Numbered from the stretch's first letter, positions 13,570 to 24,700 are shown. The stretch is 64,000 nt of DNA from Isoetes taiwanensis (GCA_021234155.1 JAJEKV010000071.1:3410483-3474482), one strand, 5' to 3'. Notes: generated from the letters alone by a model not told the origin. Program-made: numbers and translations.

Positions 13570-14756
13570 TACTACAAGAGAACAGGCTCTTTTGCGTCAC
13601 CTAAACGTCACCAAAATGCTCAAAATTTAGTTGTTGACGTAAATAGTGGCACTAGAACACGGTGACACTACTAATGACGCAATTTATGTCACCTATTGTA
13701 ACAGCTGTTGTGTCACACATAGAGTCATCCTTTATATCAGTTTATATATGTGATACTATAGGTGTTGAAAAAGATGCTACTATTTGTAATACCCATTGTG
13801 ACAACCATTTGGTCAATAGTTATAGAAGTATCTAATGGTGATACAAATAATGATATTAACTAACTCACATATAACGCCACCTTTTGTATCAGTATCTCCA
13901 TCAACATTTGTAGCACTCGTTATTTCACTTATTTTATCACCCGTAGTGCCACCCTCTGTGCCATAGCATTTATTACTGACACAACTAGTGTTTAGGGTTA
14001 TGCCAACTATAATGCCACCAGTTACATCACTACTTGCAACAATGTTTACGTGCTATCTTCTTATGATAATATAGGTGATGTTGTTAGCATCACATATTGT
14101 TTCATCTTTTGTGCCACTACTTGTGTATATTTAATGATGTTAATAGTGTTATTACTTATGTCATCTATAGGATCACACTTTATGCCACCATTTGAAACAT
14201 GTGTGTCCTTATCAATCGATGATAGTATAGGTGTCGCTATTAAACATCACCTACAACATCATGGATAATGTTCAAGAACTATAGCATCACCTATTTCTTT
14301 GCATCCATTCCCACATTATTATTTAAATAATTGATTGTGTCATTACACCATTGATGCAACTTTGATGACAAATGCTCTGTGCTCAATGTTGAATAAAAAA
14401 ATGAATTATTTCACATTTATATAGATTTATTGTAATAAGTTCACAACATCTAACCACTTAAAATACTGGAGAAGAATCTAAAATGGCAAGTCTGTAGATG
14501 TTATCTCCTCTCTTATATCTTGTTCAATATCATTCAACTCATCAATACTCAAATGTAGGTGTAAGAGATGTTGAGGCATATGTTTGTCATTCATGCTTGG
14601 ATGGGGTGCATCTTAACACCATCCATAAGATATCCTATGTTGCTCCCTAGTGTCAAAAGGTATTCTCCTACTTCCTCCACATTTGATACACCAACATATT
14701 GCAATTTGATCAAAAACTTTATTGCATGCGTCGCTTCCATAGGATGATAAAGACGG

Positions 14757-14836
14757 AGATGAAGATGAAGATGAAGATGAAGATGAAGATGAAGATGAAG
14801 ATGAAGATGAAGATGAAGATGAAGATGAAGATGAAG
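14757..14836. repeat. (GATGAA)n microsatellite
   Basis: About 13 perfect hexamers. It generates artefactual L-H, S-S and F-I repeat frames on the minus strand. Confidence 0.97.
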
Positions 14837-15328
14837 GATGACTCCTACATTTTTTTTCAAGCAAAACTTCAGTAGGCCTCCCATTTATATTGCATTACCT
14901 TTCTATTTTCCTTCTTTGTGCTCGTCTACGCATACGTGATATTGCTGCCTTCCTACGTGGTGATGGTGATGCCGATGATGACTTGGATTTTGAACTCTTA
15001 AAGCACATTTTAGGGTTCCCAGCACCACCATCCTCACTAGCCCTCATGGCAACAGATATGTGCTCAGGAGGAAATGGCATATCCAGGGTTTATATACAAG
15101 GATTAGGGGATTAGGGTTTACAGATTAGAGATATCAAATGCTGAATTTGTGCATGCCCAATTAAGAAAGAAATGGCTAGTCGGTGTGAATTTGTGGATGC
15201 CGTTCAGATTCGTGTGCCATATATTTTGGCATCCCAACGTTTTTTTCCTTCCCCTTTCATATTTCATATTTGCCTTACTATTTGCCTTCCATCCAAATCG
15301 TTTTGGTTACATGAGTGCCGTGAGTGCC

Positions 15329-15750
15329 ATGGAAGGTGTGAGAAGAAAATCTGTAGGAGGGGGCAGCAGCAAGAAGCAAGCAAAATCAAGTTCAAAATCA
15401 AGAAGAGCTTCAACATCTGGCAATACTTCAGATGCACGGCAGCCTGGCCTAACTCAATCTGAAGTTTTAGAGAGGATAGCTTCACTTTCTCAATTGTTGA
15501 GCCTAGAAATCAGAGAGAAGGCATCTAGCATCATGAAAACGAATGTGGAGGATTCAGATGGTGCTACAAGCCGTCATAAAAGTGGCAAAGGAAAGGGACG
15601 TGTTAGCAATCCATCCATCTCTGTTGGAAAGAGTAGAAGTTCTCGATCACGCCAAAATAGTGAGATGTCTAAAGAAGAAGAAGAAGCGGCTAAGGATCCT
15701 TGTGGAAGAAGTGCAAAAATCATCAGTTTGAAATTTCTATCCAAGACCGA
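15329..15750 (+). CDS. Serine/lysine-rich first exon, function unknown
   Basis: An open frame from an ATG at 15329 (an in-frame ATG also exists at 15311) encodes about 140 residues rich in Ser, Lys and Arg, with a short amphipathic helix-like stretch (Q-S-E-V-L-E-R-I-A-S-L-S-Q-L-L-S-L). It probably ends at a splice donor, GAG|GTAATTTG, near 15750, followed by about 1 kb of intron-like tandem repeat. It lies within or next to the CACTA arm, so it may be the first exon of a transposon gene, though no downstream exon was identified. No catalytic motif or membrane segment is visible. The ionic, low-complexity composition suggests a nuclear or DNA-associated protein, which is only a guess. Confidence 0.4.
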
Positions 15751-15789
15751 GGTAATTTGTTTGTTATATTCAATCAAGTTTTTTCAATC

Positions 15790-16760
15790 AAGTTTACATT
15801 AGATTTAAGTTTTAAAAACCAGCTTGAAATGTGCTCACTATGTAGTTAGAATTAGAAAAGAAACATCAAATTTTACTGCTGTTACATGCTTTATTTGGCC
15901 TACCCAGAGACATGATTTGCTTTTGAAATTTTTTTGGATGGTAGTTGTCGTAGTATAGAACTAGCATGCCAAATTTCAACAAATTTAGATTAGATTTGAC
16001 GTTTAAAAACTAGGGCGAAACGTGCTTGCTACGTAGGTAAAATTAGAAAAACAGCAAAATTTCAGTGCTGTTACAGGCCCTATCTGACCTACTAAGAGAC
16101 ATTATTTTCTTTTGAATTTTTTCTGAATGGTACTAGTATAGAACCAGCATGCCAAATTTCAAGATATTTAGATTGGATTGAGATTTTTAAAACTAGCTAG
16201 GAACATGCTGATGTAGTTAAAACTAGAAAAAACAAACATCAAATTATGTGCTGTTACAGGCACTATTTGACCTATTTAAAGACATTAGTTTTTTTTGAAA
16301 TTTTGCTGAATAGTACTTCTAGTAGTAAAAAACCAGCGTGCCAAATTTCAAAATATTTAGATTGCATTTAGATTTTTAAAACTAGCTTGGAACATGCTGA
16401 TGTAGTTAAAACTAGAAAAATAAAAAGCAAATTATGTCTGTTACAGGCCATATTTGACCTACCAAGAGACATGCTTTGCCTTTGAAACTATGCTGGATTG
16501 TAGTTCTAGTAGTAGAGAACCAGCATGCCAAATTTCAAGATGTTTAGATTAGATTTATTTTTTTAAAACTAGCTCAGAACTTGCTCACTATGTAGTAATA
16601 AATAGAAAAAAACAGCAAATATCTTCGCTGTTACAGACCCAATTAGACTTAACAAGGTACATATTTTGCTTTTGTAACGTTACTATATGGTAGTTCTAGT
16701 AGTAGAGAGCAAGCATGCCAAATTTCAAGATGTTTAGATTGTATTTAGCTTTAAAAAACA
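15790..16760. repeat. Tandem repeat of about 185 bp, five units
   Basis: Anchor phrases recur in order: gctgttacag near 15878, 16067, 16249, 16436 and 16627, and atgccaaatttcaa near 15967, 16148, 16339, 16527 and 16717. Spacing is about 181-191 bp. Units have diverged by many substitutions. No coding potential. It follows a probable splice donor and may be an intron-resident satellite. Confidence 0.9.
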
Positions 16761-17086
16761 AGCTCGTTCTTTAGATAACATTTTTAAAAGAGGACAAAAA
16801 ACAAAATGCTTGTTTTGAGGAGAGAGACATTAATTTTGATAACTCAGTAAGTATTTATTGTTAAAAACAGAAGGAAATATAGTTTGTCTTTTTGCAAGCT
16901 TAATATAAGTACTAAGAAAGTCAAACATTGGAAAGACAAAGAGTGTGAAATCATGGAGCAAGAAAGAGTTGTTTCAATTAAGCATTGTTAAAGAGACAAA
17001 GCTTTCAGTTTAAAAATCTTCATCAAAATAAATTATAATAATACATAGCACATAGTTTACAATGGAAGTAGTTAAGAACTCTGTCT
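16761..17086. other. Short spacer left of the methyltransferase module
   Basis: AT-rich DNA with no recognised gene. I compared it by eye with 24867-25200 to look for terminal inverted repeats of the module and found none. Confidence 0.4.
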
Positions 17087-17100
17087 GTATAAATTTATAC
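17087..17100. repeat. Palindrome GTATAAATTTATAC overlapping a stop codon
   Basis: A perfect 14-bp palindrome. On the minus strand its second codon, TAA, is the stop codon of the ParB-methyltransferase gene. It is the left-most member of the palindrome family of this module. Confidence 0.95.
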
Positions 17101-17800
17101 GAGAGGTGGGGGAGGTGGCTCTTCCCAGTCCACAGGACTCTCGTACCCCTTAGGATCTGGCTCTTGCGAGCTTACAACAGCAGAGACGCCTCCTTCTGAT
17201 TCCAAACCTACCGGCACAGGCGGTTTCTCGGGCTCGGGCACCACAGGCTCCAAGTCGACAAACTCCACCTCCTCATCTTTTCTTCCTGTAAGTGGAGGCT
17301 GTATTTCTGTGTAAGTGCCCTTAACATCGCTGGCACCGTTCTTTCCTCCCAGTTCCTCGTTTTCATCAGGAAAGGATTCACAAGAGCTTATCCTGGTCCT
17401 GATGAAACTTACTTTATCTGGGTCTATGTCGACGGAGCGCAAGCTGCTGTGGTGCCTGATCCAGAAAAGGCATCTAAGATCCAGTCTCCAGGGCGAGAAA
17501 ACCACTGTATCAAATTATTAATAAGCCGCTGTGGCTTCTGATAATGGGACACCACAGCGCCTTGTCGCTGTGAGTCTCTTAATTTCTGCAGAACAGCTGG
17601 GAACTGAAATGCATTGCAGGGAGGAGTCTTCTCATTCTGCGTGTTTAAATGAACCATGGTTTTTTTGGTGTCCGCGCTGTAAAAACCTATATGAAAATGC
17701 TCGAAACAACTCACTAAGCGCGGACCACCACCATGACCCTTGACGTTTGTTTTAAGCCTGCCAAGCATTACAAGGAAAATAAGTTAGCCCAGTAGTGTGG

Positions 17801-17960
17801 CGGTATAAACTTATACCACGGTTGCCTTGCTGTATAAATTTATACCACGGCGGCAAGCCGTATAAATTTATACAGACATTGCCTTGCTGTATAAATTTAT
17901 ACCACGGTTGTTCCAGCCTTTAAAATTTAAACCCTAAGACAGATGTGGTATAAATTTATA
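17801..17960. repeat. Palindrome cluster in the last intron
   Basis: Five members, four with an exact TATAAATTTATA core and one variant (GGTATAAACTTATACC at 17802-17817), lie in the 248-bp intron 17758-18005 at about 29-60 bp spacing. The separating sequences (ccacgg, gccttgct) repeat too. Confidence 0.93.
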
Positions 17961-19019
17961 CCGTGGAGTTACCGTAAAAAAAAAAGCGTTAAATGTAAAG
18001 CTTACCAAACGCAGTTTTCGAAGCCGGCGTTACAGACCGCTCCCATAGGTTTAAGCACCGACATCGTCTGCAGGTCGGAATGAAAAATGATGACCCTCCA
18101 GTTTTCAGATGTCGTGACTTCTTTTAGGCCATCTAAGAAAGAACGGACTTGCACATGAGTGAAAGCCTCCTCGTCAAAAGCGCTATCCTTAATTTTGAAG
18201 CCATAAGGAATACTGCAATGCATAATGTAAAATTTTGCTTGTCTAAAAGAGTCCCCAGCCTGGTGCAGTCACCCTGAACAACCCTGTATTGGACGTCCTG
18301 ACCAAATGTAGTAAATCTCTCATAAGTAGTGTCAAAACTGGCAGTGGCGACCTCTTTACCCTGTTCAATTGCCTTAAGCCTATGCCTCTCCTCCTTGGCC
18401 CTACGAACCAGGTTTAAAAATCCAGTTGGTAGCCCCTTCTTCTTGTTCTGTAAGAATAATGTGAGACAAAGGCACAAACACAGAACATATTTTCTGCAAA
18501 ACTTACCCGACCCCACCGAAGTTAACAAAATAAGGTGCTCTCTGATGATACTATCTGTGGTGCAACTTGGGTACAAAAGCTTACACTCCTCCCAGTCCTC
18601 TAGGTTTAGCTGCTTCATTAACTTGGCCTGGCAGGTGACAATGTCTTTCTGACTGCAAAGGGAAAAATATTGTAAGACAAAAAAAGGTAGAAAAAAAGAT
18701 GGCATAGCAACTGAGGCTTACGTCTTAGCTTCCTTGGCCATCTCGTCTAATGTGAATTCTTTGGCAACTACTTTTTCCAACAGGCGAACAAATATTTCTT
18801 TGCTTTTGAGACCCTGTAACTGCGTCCAGGGTACAATGCTCATATTTTTTTGTTTTGATTCACCACCTTTTTTTGGTTTCTTTCCTGCGGTGCTAGCTTG
18901 TTCTTTAAGCTCACCATCTTCGAACATACAAAAAATTCTCTCTTGAAGATCCCACACCTGTAAATGGTCAAACGAAGTTTAGTGTTGAATGGCGTAAGAG
19001 AATGGGCACGGCGACTAAG

Positions 19020-19272
19020 CACGGTATAAATTTATACCTTGCCCGGTGGCGGTATAAATTTATACCGTTCCTGGTCACGGTATAAATTTATACCGTGCCG
19101 GGTCGCGGTATAAATTTATACCGTAATTTATACCGTGCCCGGTCGCGGTATAAATTTATATCACAGGGGAACGGTATAAATTTATACCGCGACCGGGCAA
19201 GGTATAAGTTTATACCGTGGGCACGGTATAAATTTATACCGTGCCCGGGCCCGGTATAAATTTATATCGTCA
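19020..19272. repeat. Palindrome cluster in the ParB/downstream intron
   Basis: Nine members of GGTATAAATTTATACC, seven or eight exact at the core, at about 27-40 bp spacing in intron 18958-19340. The spacers are themselves GC-rich and partly inverted with respect to each other (ccgtgcccggtcgcgg, cgcgaccgggcaa). The matching intron of copy 2 (61419-61685) also holds a cluster. Confidence 0.94.
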
Positions 19273-20326
19273 CCAGGCTATTACACACTTCTAACCACGC
19301 TAAACATACTATAAAAGATTGAATTGAAGCTTTTACTTACTTGACCATCTCTGAAAGCGAGCTGAAAGTAGTTATCGTATTGTTTGACAGCCATAATGGG
19401 TTTCTTATCCGAATCATAACTGAGGCAGCACTCTGTCACACAGGCTTCTCGAAGCTCTTGAAGCTTGTTCTTTTGTTTTTTGAAGTCGTCTCCATGCACT
19501 TGTTTAAAATCCACGTACTCTCGGTGCATGAAGCGAATCTTGTCTATTAGGCTCATTTTTAGTCTGAAGTCATTGTCGAGATTGTGACTCACGGCAATGA
19601 CTTTTGCCTCTTCGTCTGTTACGCCCACGTAAATATGCGCTTCCACGCTTTTCCACACTTCGTTACGGCTTTCTTCCTTTGATAGTTCTTTTCTTGCCTT
19701 GTAACTGTGTGTGCCTCCAAGGACATAATATGTGTAATCTTCGAAGTCTGCCTTTTTGTAATCTTTTAATTGGTTGCACTGACTTCTATCAACCATCACA
19801 ACTAGTGGCGACACATGCGCATGAGGATTCCTTCTCATTCTTTGCTTAAGGATAGCCACATGTGCCGCGTACAACTTTCGGACCTGAAGCACTCTGACCC
19901 CATCTTCATTTTTTGGTGGCCTCTTAATAGTGCTTAGTGTCAAAGAAATGGTCTGCTTGAGGAGTTTGGTTTCATTTACGTGCTTTAGAATGGAACTTGA
20001 CTTGTCTGACGGCCGCACAACAATATCAGCTCCAGGAGCCTTTTGTAGAGCTTCTGCTGACTCATCTATAGTCAAGGCTTTTGTGGTTCTCTTCTTTTTG
20101 GTAGGAGGCTGTGTATCTACTACTAGAGAATGCTTCCTACCCTTTCCCTTTGGCACCACCGGTTCCTCCTCTTCTTCCTCTTCTCGTTCTGAAACCTCGT
20201 CCTTTTCGACATCTTCTTGAGGACGTGGGTACCAAAGACCCTTTACCAATTCTTTTTCTTCACAAAGTATTACTGAGGACAAAATGTCCACTATGTCCTG
20301 TAATGCAGGGTAACTTAGAAAGATGA

Positions 20327-20342
20327 CGGTATAAATTTATAC
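20327..20342. repeat. Single palindrome in a 69-bp intron
   Basis: One ggtataaatttatacg lies in the tiny intron 20298-20366, taking up a quarter of it. The equivalent intron of copy 2 also holds exactly one (62659-62674) beside a later TRIM insertion. Confidence 0.93.
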
Positions 20343-20954
20343 GTGAAGCCACTAAGACAGACTTACATAGCCATTCTTGTAATTCTCCGCCATGTAATCA
20401 TGGACGTCTTTAGGTCTGCACATGCTTATGCGCAGCATTCTACTGTTCAGAACATAAAAAACTTCACCGCTGTCATGATTGCACTTCAGCAAAATCTCAT
20501 CTTCATTTCCAGTTGCAGTCAGTGTTATCATTTCCCCGGCGGGGTAATAATCATCTTTGGTAAATTTTCCCCTCCCTGACTGGTGACACAAATACAGGTA
20601 TGCCTTTGTGGGTTTGCGCTCTCTCGCACCCATGTGCACGTACCACGTCTGGTCTGACAATTCATATGTTTGTGGCTCTGGTGGTGCCACCTTTGATGAC
20701 TGGCCTCTCTGTGTGAACTTGATCTTTGGGCTGAAAAGGAGCAAAAAAACCCATTTTTACACCAAAAATACAGTTTTTCGCCTCTGTTTTGGACACTTTA
20801 ACTGTACGAAAACTAGCTTAAAGGACCTAAAATGCACGCTATTTTAACCCTTTATTTGTGTCATTTGACCTTTAAAACTCAACATTAATGCTCAACTACA
20901 AAGGTTCAGGAAATTTTTTTAGACACTCGACACTTTACGAGAATAGAAGAATAG

Positions 20955-21312
20955 GAACGGTATAAATTTATACGCCTCGAGCAAGAGCGGTATAAATTTA
21001 TATGCGTCGAGCACGAGCGGTATAAATTTATACCGTTCCAGAACACAGTCGGTACAAATTTATACCGCAAGTGTTCTGGAGCGGTATAAATTTATACCGC
21101 TCCTATACCGCTCCAGAACACTTGCGGTATAAATTTATACCGACTGTGTACCGCTCGTGCTCGAGCGGTATAAATTTATACCGCTCCAGAACACTTGCGG
21201 TATAAATTTATACCGACTGTGTTCTGGAACGATATAAATTTATACCGCTCGTGCTCGAGGCGTATAAATTTATACCGTTCCAGAGCCATATCGGTATAAA
21301 TTTATACCGTGG
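20955..21312. repeat. Large palindrome array forming an inverted repeat, intron 1
   Basis: Eleven members lie in intron 1 (20731-21375). The array is also one long imperfect inverted repeat: the left edge GGAACGGTATAAATTTATAC and the right edge GTATAAATTTATACCGTTCC are reverse complements, and the spacers cctcgagca / tgctcgagg and agaacacagt / actgtgttct pair across a centre near 21110-21130. It could fold into a large cruciform. Confidence 0.92.
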
Positions 21313-21383
21313 GCGCTTAAACTCTAACAGATTAAAACAAAAGAGAAACTAGAGCAGTACGGATAGTAGACTTACGTGGCCAT

Positions 21384-21766
21384 GACAGTATGGACTCGCG
21401 TATAGACGTTCCGGAGAGCAAATAAGGGGGGGTATATAAGCCGCACCGCAAGCGCCTTTGTCTCCGAGCTGCGTATATAGAGAGGGTGGCCGGCGCCGGG
21501 CTTAAGTACCTCTGCTAAGTGCCGTTTCGTATAGCGTTTCTCCATAAAGTTTCCAATACAAGTGTCTGTGAGTTTTTGTATAAATTTATACCGTTTCTGT
21601 TCTATGTTGCCCTCCTCCGTATAAATTTATACCATCTCTGTATAAATTTATACAGTCGGCCGCTTCAAGTTTGCCTTCTCTGTATAAATTTATACCATCC
21701 CTGTGTAAACTTTTACCGTCTGCTCTTCTCTCGTATAAATTTATACAGTGTGACGCTAATCTGAAT
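21384..21766. promoter_or_regulatory. Divergent promoter between the methyltransferase and transposase-like genes
   Basis: The two start codons face away from each other, 383 bp apart. A TATA-like box, tatataag, lies at about 21433-21440 on the plus strand, and gtatatag at about 21473 can serve the minus strand. The 21380-21520 part is GC-rich with several CpGs, unlike its surroundings. The plus-strand leader 21575-21750 contains the palindrome five times plus one variant, so the motif is transcribed in the 5' UTR. Because each palindrome contains TATAAA on both strands, the repeats might themselves affect transcription. This role is inferred. Confidence 0.6.
21575..21750. repeat. Palindrome cluster in the transposase-like gene leader
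   Basis: Five exact GTATAAATTTATAC copies (near 21579, 21620, 21639, 21681, 21733) and one variant (tgtaaacttttacc). In one plus frame they read as Y-K-F-I repeats, which makes an artefactual open frame upstream of the likely true ATG. Confidence 0.94.
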
Positions 21767-24700
21767 ATGGCTCGAGAAAAAAGAACTGCAGAGCCTCCAA
21801 CTCCTGTTCGCAGGCTTCCTCCTGCAATGACATTCACACCTCCTCAACTGACACCAGGAAGTAGCCTCGAAAATTCTGCCTCCGATATTCAAACCCCCAG
21901 CTCTGTTGAGTTTACTCCAGCACGACCACCTCGGCTTCCACCACCAGTTCAATTTACTCCACCACACCCTGCTCCTGAACGTCGTTTGCCCCCATCAATG
22001 CGTTTTACTCCACCACAGGCTAGAGAGGTCAGACTACCTCCTCCACTTCATTTTAGTACGTCGCCCATAGTCCACTGTAGGCTAAATCCCCGGAGGCAAA
22101 TCACGCCAACTCCATCCATTTCGCTAAATGGTACTACCACAAGTGGGAGCAGTCAGCGACACGCAACTCCTGTGTTCTACGACACTTCAGGAGCTGGTCA
22201 ACTACGTCACCAACCTCGATTACTTTTTCCCAGAGAGAGGGAAAGCACCTCCCCCCAGGACTTGCCCACACCAAATCTACAAGTACACCTCATGTTCATC
22301 TCTCAGACGAAGAAACACCTCATGTTGATCTCTCAGACGAGGACCTACCAAAGCCACAAGACTCCATGTTCGAATTCAAAGCCCCTGCAAGTAAGAATCT
22401 TAAGCGTAACTTACACAAGAAAGCATGTACAACCGTTAGAAGAAAGAAACTCATGGACGAGGCTCACTTGAGGGCAACACATACAAAGCACTGTTGTTCT
22501 CAACGTTGTTTGCTTAAGATTGGACTAAAGGAATTGAGGTTGATTCGTGATAGTTACAGTTCAATGACTCTGCTAGACCAAAGGGGCTACTTAGCCTTCA
22601 ATATTAGGCCAGATTATGGTGAGAAGTTTACTTACACAGCTGGTGGCCACACCGTCTGTCAAACGGCCTTCAAATTGATTCATGCTTTAGGCAGCAGACG
22701 ACTTGACCGCCTGAAGAAAAGGCTTGACAAGAATCCAGGCATTAATGACTACTGCCATTCAGGAGGTATATCCAGAATTCATGCCCTTCAATGTGTTTCC
22801 TGGATGGAAGGTTTCTTTAAGGAGTCTTGCGAGAAACTCCCTAACAGCCCCATGTACCACTTGAGTGACAACTTCACGAAACGTGAAGTCTACGATAATT
22901 ATAAGGACATGTGTGTTGAGGCTGGAGAACGCCATGTCTGCTACTCTTACTTCACTGTGCTCTGGAAAAAAGAGTTTTCTCGCGTGTCCATTCCTAGAAA
23001 CAGGATGTCTGTTTGTGCTACATGCTCTGAATTAAAAGCTCAGAGACAAAATGCAAGGACACTTCACACTAAAAGTAAGCTTCCAGGACGTGTTCTTGCC
23101 TAGTTCTACTTAAAAGTAGGTTCTTTCCTAAACATGTTTTCATTTCAGATGAAACTGAACAAGCACAGAGAACAACAATCTTTAGAAAGAAGAAAATTGA
23201 CAAAACATAGGAAGAAAGCACTGGAGCAACCACTCAACTACATATCGGTTGTTATTGATGGAATGGACCAGAAGAAGACCACCCTACCACATTTTGTCAA
23301 TGTGCCTAAGGATGCTGCTGAAGAAGATTTCATACACCTGCATGTTGTTGGTGCTATGGTATTTAATAGAAAACTATCTTGCAAGGCATTTTTGAACTAT
23401 CCAAATATTCATGCTGATCCAAATCTCACTATCACAATATTGAATAAGCTTCTTTCCAATCTAGAACATATACCACCGATTCTATATCTTCAGCTAGACA
23501 ACACGACAAGAGAAAATAAGAATCAGGCGTTGTTTGCTTACTGTGCTATGCTAGTTGAGAAACAAATCTTCAAGAAAGTGAAGATTGGTTTCCTGCTTGT
23601 TGGTCATACACACGATCAAATTGATCAGATGTTCAGTAGGTTCTCTAAACGTCTTGCTCGAAAAAAAGCGCTCAGCCTACCAGCAATGATTGAGTTATCC
23701 AAGATTCCTACAATCCTCGTCCAGACATCGAGTTATTAGAAGAAACTTATGATTTCAAGGAATGGATTTTTTGGAGAGATCAACTAAGTCACTGTGCTAT
23801 TGAGCCCTTGAGAAACATTACATTTCAGCATCAGATCAAAATTTCACTTGTAGATGGCAAGGCCATCTTACAAGGAAAGAAATATGCCACATCCTTGCAG
23901 TGGCAGCCAGCAGCAGGTATTCAATTCATTCGCACCATCCCCAATACTAGTTCCATGCTCTCTGCAGAGCAAATGCCTCTAAAAAGCTTGAAAGAAATCA
24001 CAAAGAGTAAAAAGGAGGGAAGAGCATTTGACTCAAACAAATCATTGGATTTTATTGAGACAAGTATTCAGTCGTGCTCTAACCACTTTGGGGAGGCAGA
24101 TGCTTTATGGTGGCCTCAGTTTTTTTCTCGGCAACGTGACATGTTGGAAGCTTCATTACAAGGTCGAAGACCAGTTACATTCAACTGGCCATCTAGGCAA
24201 ACTCTCCCTGTGCAAGTTGAGAATCAAGAGGAACATGTAGAGATATTGGCTAGCTCAGATGAAGATGACAGAGTCATGTACACTGGCCCCAGACGCACGG
24301 CACAACAAGTTGCTCGAGTATCTGGTTCAGTCTCAGAGATTCAGAAAGGAATGCTCATAGCTGTCCCAGCTGATAATGATGAATCTGGGAAGCCATTCTG
24401 GCTAGCTAAAGTACTGGAGGTAACAAGAGAGGATGGAATTCCCACTCAATTAAAAGTGCACTGGATGAGAACGAATGCTGCCAATGCTTTCAGTGGGAGT
24501 TATACTTTGGAGATGGTAAAAACAGGAGTGGGAAATAGAGCAAAGTCCAAAGCAAGCACTGCTGTCATAGATCTAGCTGAAGTAAAGGTTCTTGCATATG
24601 ACTTTGTTCTGACTGCTGCTAATAAGTTACGTATGGTCACTCAAACTTTAATAAGGTCGGCATGTGGATTAGACAAACAACCTAGAAAGGTGGCCAAAAA

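Larger units (their letters stand above)
13570..15800. mobile_element. CACTA (En/Spm) transposon, one end
   Basis: The terminus reads (t)ACTACAAGAGA at 13570-13581, a one-base variant of the CACTACAAGAGA terminus seen intact at 33469. It is followed by about 700 bp rich in gtcac / gtgac / gccac motifs in both orientations, the subterminal repeat structure of CACTA elements, where the TNPA-type protein binds. It sits inside gypsy pol. No opposite terminus (TCTCTTGTAGTG) was found to the right in this block. The inner boundary is uncertain; I set it at the end of the serine-rich exon. Confidence 0.75.
17095..21383 (-). pseudogene. ParB-like / beta-group DNA methyltransferase gene (copy 1), seven exons
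   Basis: Exons by GT-AG junctions on the minus strand: 21376-21383 (ATG GCC AC), 20367-20730, 19341-20297, 18722-18957, 18507-18652, 18006-18447, 17095-17757, about 940 codons. Exon 2 encodes an unrecognised domain of about 115 residues. Exon 3 has an acidic tract, a K-K-K-R nuclear signal, and a ParB/sulfiredoxin-like domain (Y-Y-V-L-G-G-T-H-S-Y-K-A, then T-D-E-E-A-K and S-H-N-L-D-N). The last exons give methyltransferase motifs in beta-group order: V-V-Q-G-D-C, S-I-P-Y-G in the catalytic DPPY position, Q-K-P, D-A-F-S-G-S-G-T-T (AdoMet site), V-D-I-D-P-D-K. Such enzymes methylate the amino group of adenine or cytosine in DNA. Apparent frameshifts lie near 18520 (exon 5), 18225 (before S-I-P-Y) and 17450 (after G-S-G-T-T), so this copy seems recently broken unless they are sequence errors. 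Junction phases agree elsewhere. Confidence 0.8.

Noticed and set aside
20367-20730. Calling the N-terminal domain of the methyltransferase protein a BAH domain
   Set aside because: Size and some hydrophobic spacing fit, but the typical W-F-x-R-P-x-E-T region is not visible. I left it unassigned.
19020-21312. CRISPR array
   Set aside because: The repeats are palindromic, spacing is irregular and spacers are themselves repeated. The context is a eukaryotic intron.
21571-21766. Upstream ATG at 21671 as the transposase-like protein start
   Set aside because: The extra residues are translated palindromes (Y-K-F-I). The ATG at 21767 starts a coherent proline-rich sequence directly after the repeats.
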